Source: JAFGXT01 sp963677165
GTDB taxonomy: Bacteria > Verrucomicrobiota > Lentisphaeria > Victivallales > SZUA-371
Direction: 5' to 3'
DNA: 64,000 nucleotides
Assembly: GCA_963677165.2 (NCBI GenBank)
Contig: CAXXSX010000002.1
Location: forward strand, 1,178,001 to 1,242,000
How positions within the stretch are numbered: the first letter of the stretch is position 1; every line of letters begins with the position of its first letter. The notes under the pieces are model-generated. The model was not told the origin of the DNA. It did no database searches and saw only the letters and a program-made list of their open reading frames with translations. The translations under genes were made by a program, and so were the position numbers. This document shows positions 63,041 to 64,000 of this stretch, one piece after another.

Positions 63041-63745
63041 ATGGTTAAATCAGAAAACAGACATCATGCAGTGAAATCAAGAACATTCACACTCATAGAA
63101 CTTCTTGTCGTTATAGCAATAATAGCAATTCTTGCTGGAATGCTTCTTCCAGCCTTAAACCAAGCTAGAAATAAAGCAAAACTGAGTACCTGTACCAACA
63201 ATCTCAAACAAATCGGTCTTGGCATGGCACAGTATAACAACGATCATGATGGTCGCATGCCACCATATTTTACATCTGGATATTACTTCCCCGAAACCGG
63301 TAAGACTTCAACAGAGAATTCATGGTGGTGGTATAAAGAATTATTAATATCTTATGTAAAAAATGAAAACCTGTTTGCCTGTCCAATGGACATGGGGTAT
63401 GGCGGCATTGCGAAAGCCTGTTTGAATGCCAATTATGACAATACAAGCTATGTATATAACAGTATTCCATCCACTCCGAACATTGCCAGTCTAAAGCTTT
63501 GCCAGATCAAACAGCCTTCCAAAACCATCGATATTGGAGAATGGGGAATTCACAATCCCTTTTCCTGGCACTATTCTCCACAGAGTACCGTGATGAATAA
63601 TGCAAAAGTCAATATCGTTTTTGTAGATGGCCATGTAAATATCACAGCCATGTATTATGCCGGAGGCGGCACAAATTGCTACCAGAAAAATCCTCCTTCA
63701 GGCTATGATTACACTTGGAACGCTTCCAGCAGTTTACAATTCTAA
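63041..63745 (+). CDS. Pseudopilin-like protein (copy 7)
   Basis: 234 residues. Leader MVKSENRHHAVKSRT, then FTLIELLVVIAIIAILAGM, linker PALNQARNKAKLSTCTNN and a C-terminal IVFVDGHVNITAM motif. CAGGAGAAAG precedes the ATG. It is followed by a strong terminator and a convergent GH3 gene, so no enzyme is co-transcribed here in the window. Confidence 0.86.
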   Translation: MVKSENRHHAVKSRTFTLIELLVVIAIIAILAGMLLPALNQARNKAKLSTCTNNLKQIGLGMAQYNNDHDGRMPPYFTSGYYFPETGKTSTENSWWWYKELLISYVKNENLFACPMDMGYGGIAKACLNANYDNTSYVYNSIPSTPNIASLKLCQIKQPSKTIDIGEWGIHNPFSWHYSPQSTVMNNAKVNIVFVDGHVNITAMYYAGGGTNCYQKNPPSGYDYTWNASSSLQF

Positions 63746-63761
63746 TAATCAGCGCCCCATT

Positions 63762-63799
63762 GGCGGTTGCATATTAAATTATGCAGCCGCCATTTTTTT
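63762..63799 (+). terminator. Intrinsic terminator after pseudopilin copy 7
   Basis: GGCGGTTGCAT pairs with ATGCAGCCGCC (one mismatch) across an 8-base loop, followed by seven T residues. It also separates the convergent GH3 gene. Confidence 0.85.
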
Positions 63800-64000
63800 A
63801 ATAATTCAATTCAAAATGTTTAATTTTAACTTGTGGCATCTGTACCGGACTCATTCCTTGCGGAGGCAGTTCTCCCAGCCAGACTTTTACCGCAGCCCGT
63901 TGCGAAGAATCATCCGGACAGTATGCCAACAACAGGTTATTAATGTGTGGTGCCTCGTAAAGCACATATGGATTTCCGAAACTGCTAAAAACAGTTTTAT
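63798..64000 (-). CDS. Probable GH3 family glycoside hydrolase, C-terminal fragment
   Basis: 67 codons ending ...HFELNY-stop; the start lies beyond the window. KTVFSSFGNPYVLYEAPHINNLLLAYCPDDSSQRAAVKVWLGELPP, read here in parts, resembles the C-terminal domain of beta-N-acetylhexosaminidase/beta-glucosidase GH3 enzymes (SFGNPY..., AY...QRA...). Only the end is visible, so substrate and catalytic residues cannot be checked. Confidence 0.65.
   Translation of the reverse strand, partial: KTVFSSFGNPYVLYEAPHINNLLLAYCPDDSSQRAAVKVWLGELPPQGMSPVQMPQVKIKHFELNY

Noticed and set aside
1..64000. CRISPR array
   Set aside because: No regular direct repeats with unique spacers and no cas-like genes were found in the window.

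Overview
The window looks like a chromosome segment from a moderately AT-rich, polysaccharide-degrading bacterium of the PVC group. Lentisphaerota (Victivallis-like) is my best guess. This rests on the many type-II-pseudopilin-like proteins starting FTLIELLVVIAIIAILA and carrying a C-terminal DGH motif, the abundance of glycosidases and heparinase-type lyases, and the absence of SusC/SusD pairs. It is an inference, since no rRNA is present.

Region 1 (1-15.8 kb) is mostly core genome. It holds clpB (partial), an M42 aminopeptidase, holA, a zinc-ribbon Ser/Thr kinase, and recF and dnaN on the minus strand. An AT-rich origin-like spacer separates dnaN from a gmhA-uppS-cdsA run. An Lrp-type regulator overlapping an aminotransferase gene follows, then a GNAT enzyme, a flavodoxin-type reductase, a FAH-family hydrolase and a SulP transporter.

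Region 2 (16-50 kb) is accessory and organised as carbohydrate cassettes. Each combines a regulator (AraC, GntR/LacI hybrid or LacI), one secreted pseudopilin-like protein, one or more large glycosidases or lyases, and sometimes a transporter. Examples are GntR - pseudopilin - GH - GH10; LacI - GH - pseudopilin (minus strand); and LacI - pseudopilin - heparinase-like - Na+ symporter. Interspersed are an esterase/AraC/pseudopilin block bracketed by 311-bp inverted repeats, 88-bp REP-like palindromes, an ABC exporter, three small secreted unknowns and a DUF3302/HlyD pair.

Region 3 (50.8-60.6 kb) is a putative tRNA-bordered island. A 21-nt copy of the tRNA-Gly 3' end at 50810 and a complete tRNA-Gly(CCC) on the minus strand at 60517-60590 bracket AraC - pseudopilin - GH - GH - GH38 alpha-mannosidase. 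A second identical tRNA, with 39 bp of identical upstream DNA, lies inverted at 26447-26520.

Region 4 (60.6-64 kb) is a mosaic of mobile-element remnants: an E2-like/PRTRC-B-like ORF running into the tRNA, a cluster of strong hairpins, a complete ParE-type toxin-antitoxin pair, a truncated retron-like reverse transcriptase and a second ParE fragment. It ends with another pseudopilin and the C-terminus of a probable GH3 enzyme.

Working model (inference): extracellular lyases and glycosidases, partnered by dedicated pseudopilin-like proteins, attack host or plant/algal glycans. Symporters take up the products, and intracellular enzymes without signal peptides (GH10, GH38) finish the breakdown. 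Each cassette is under its own sugar-sensing regulator.
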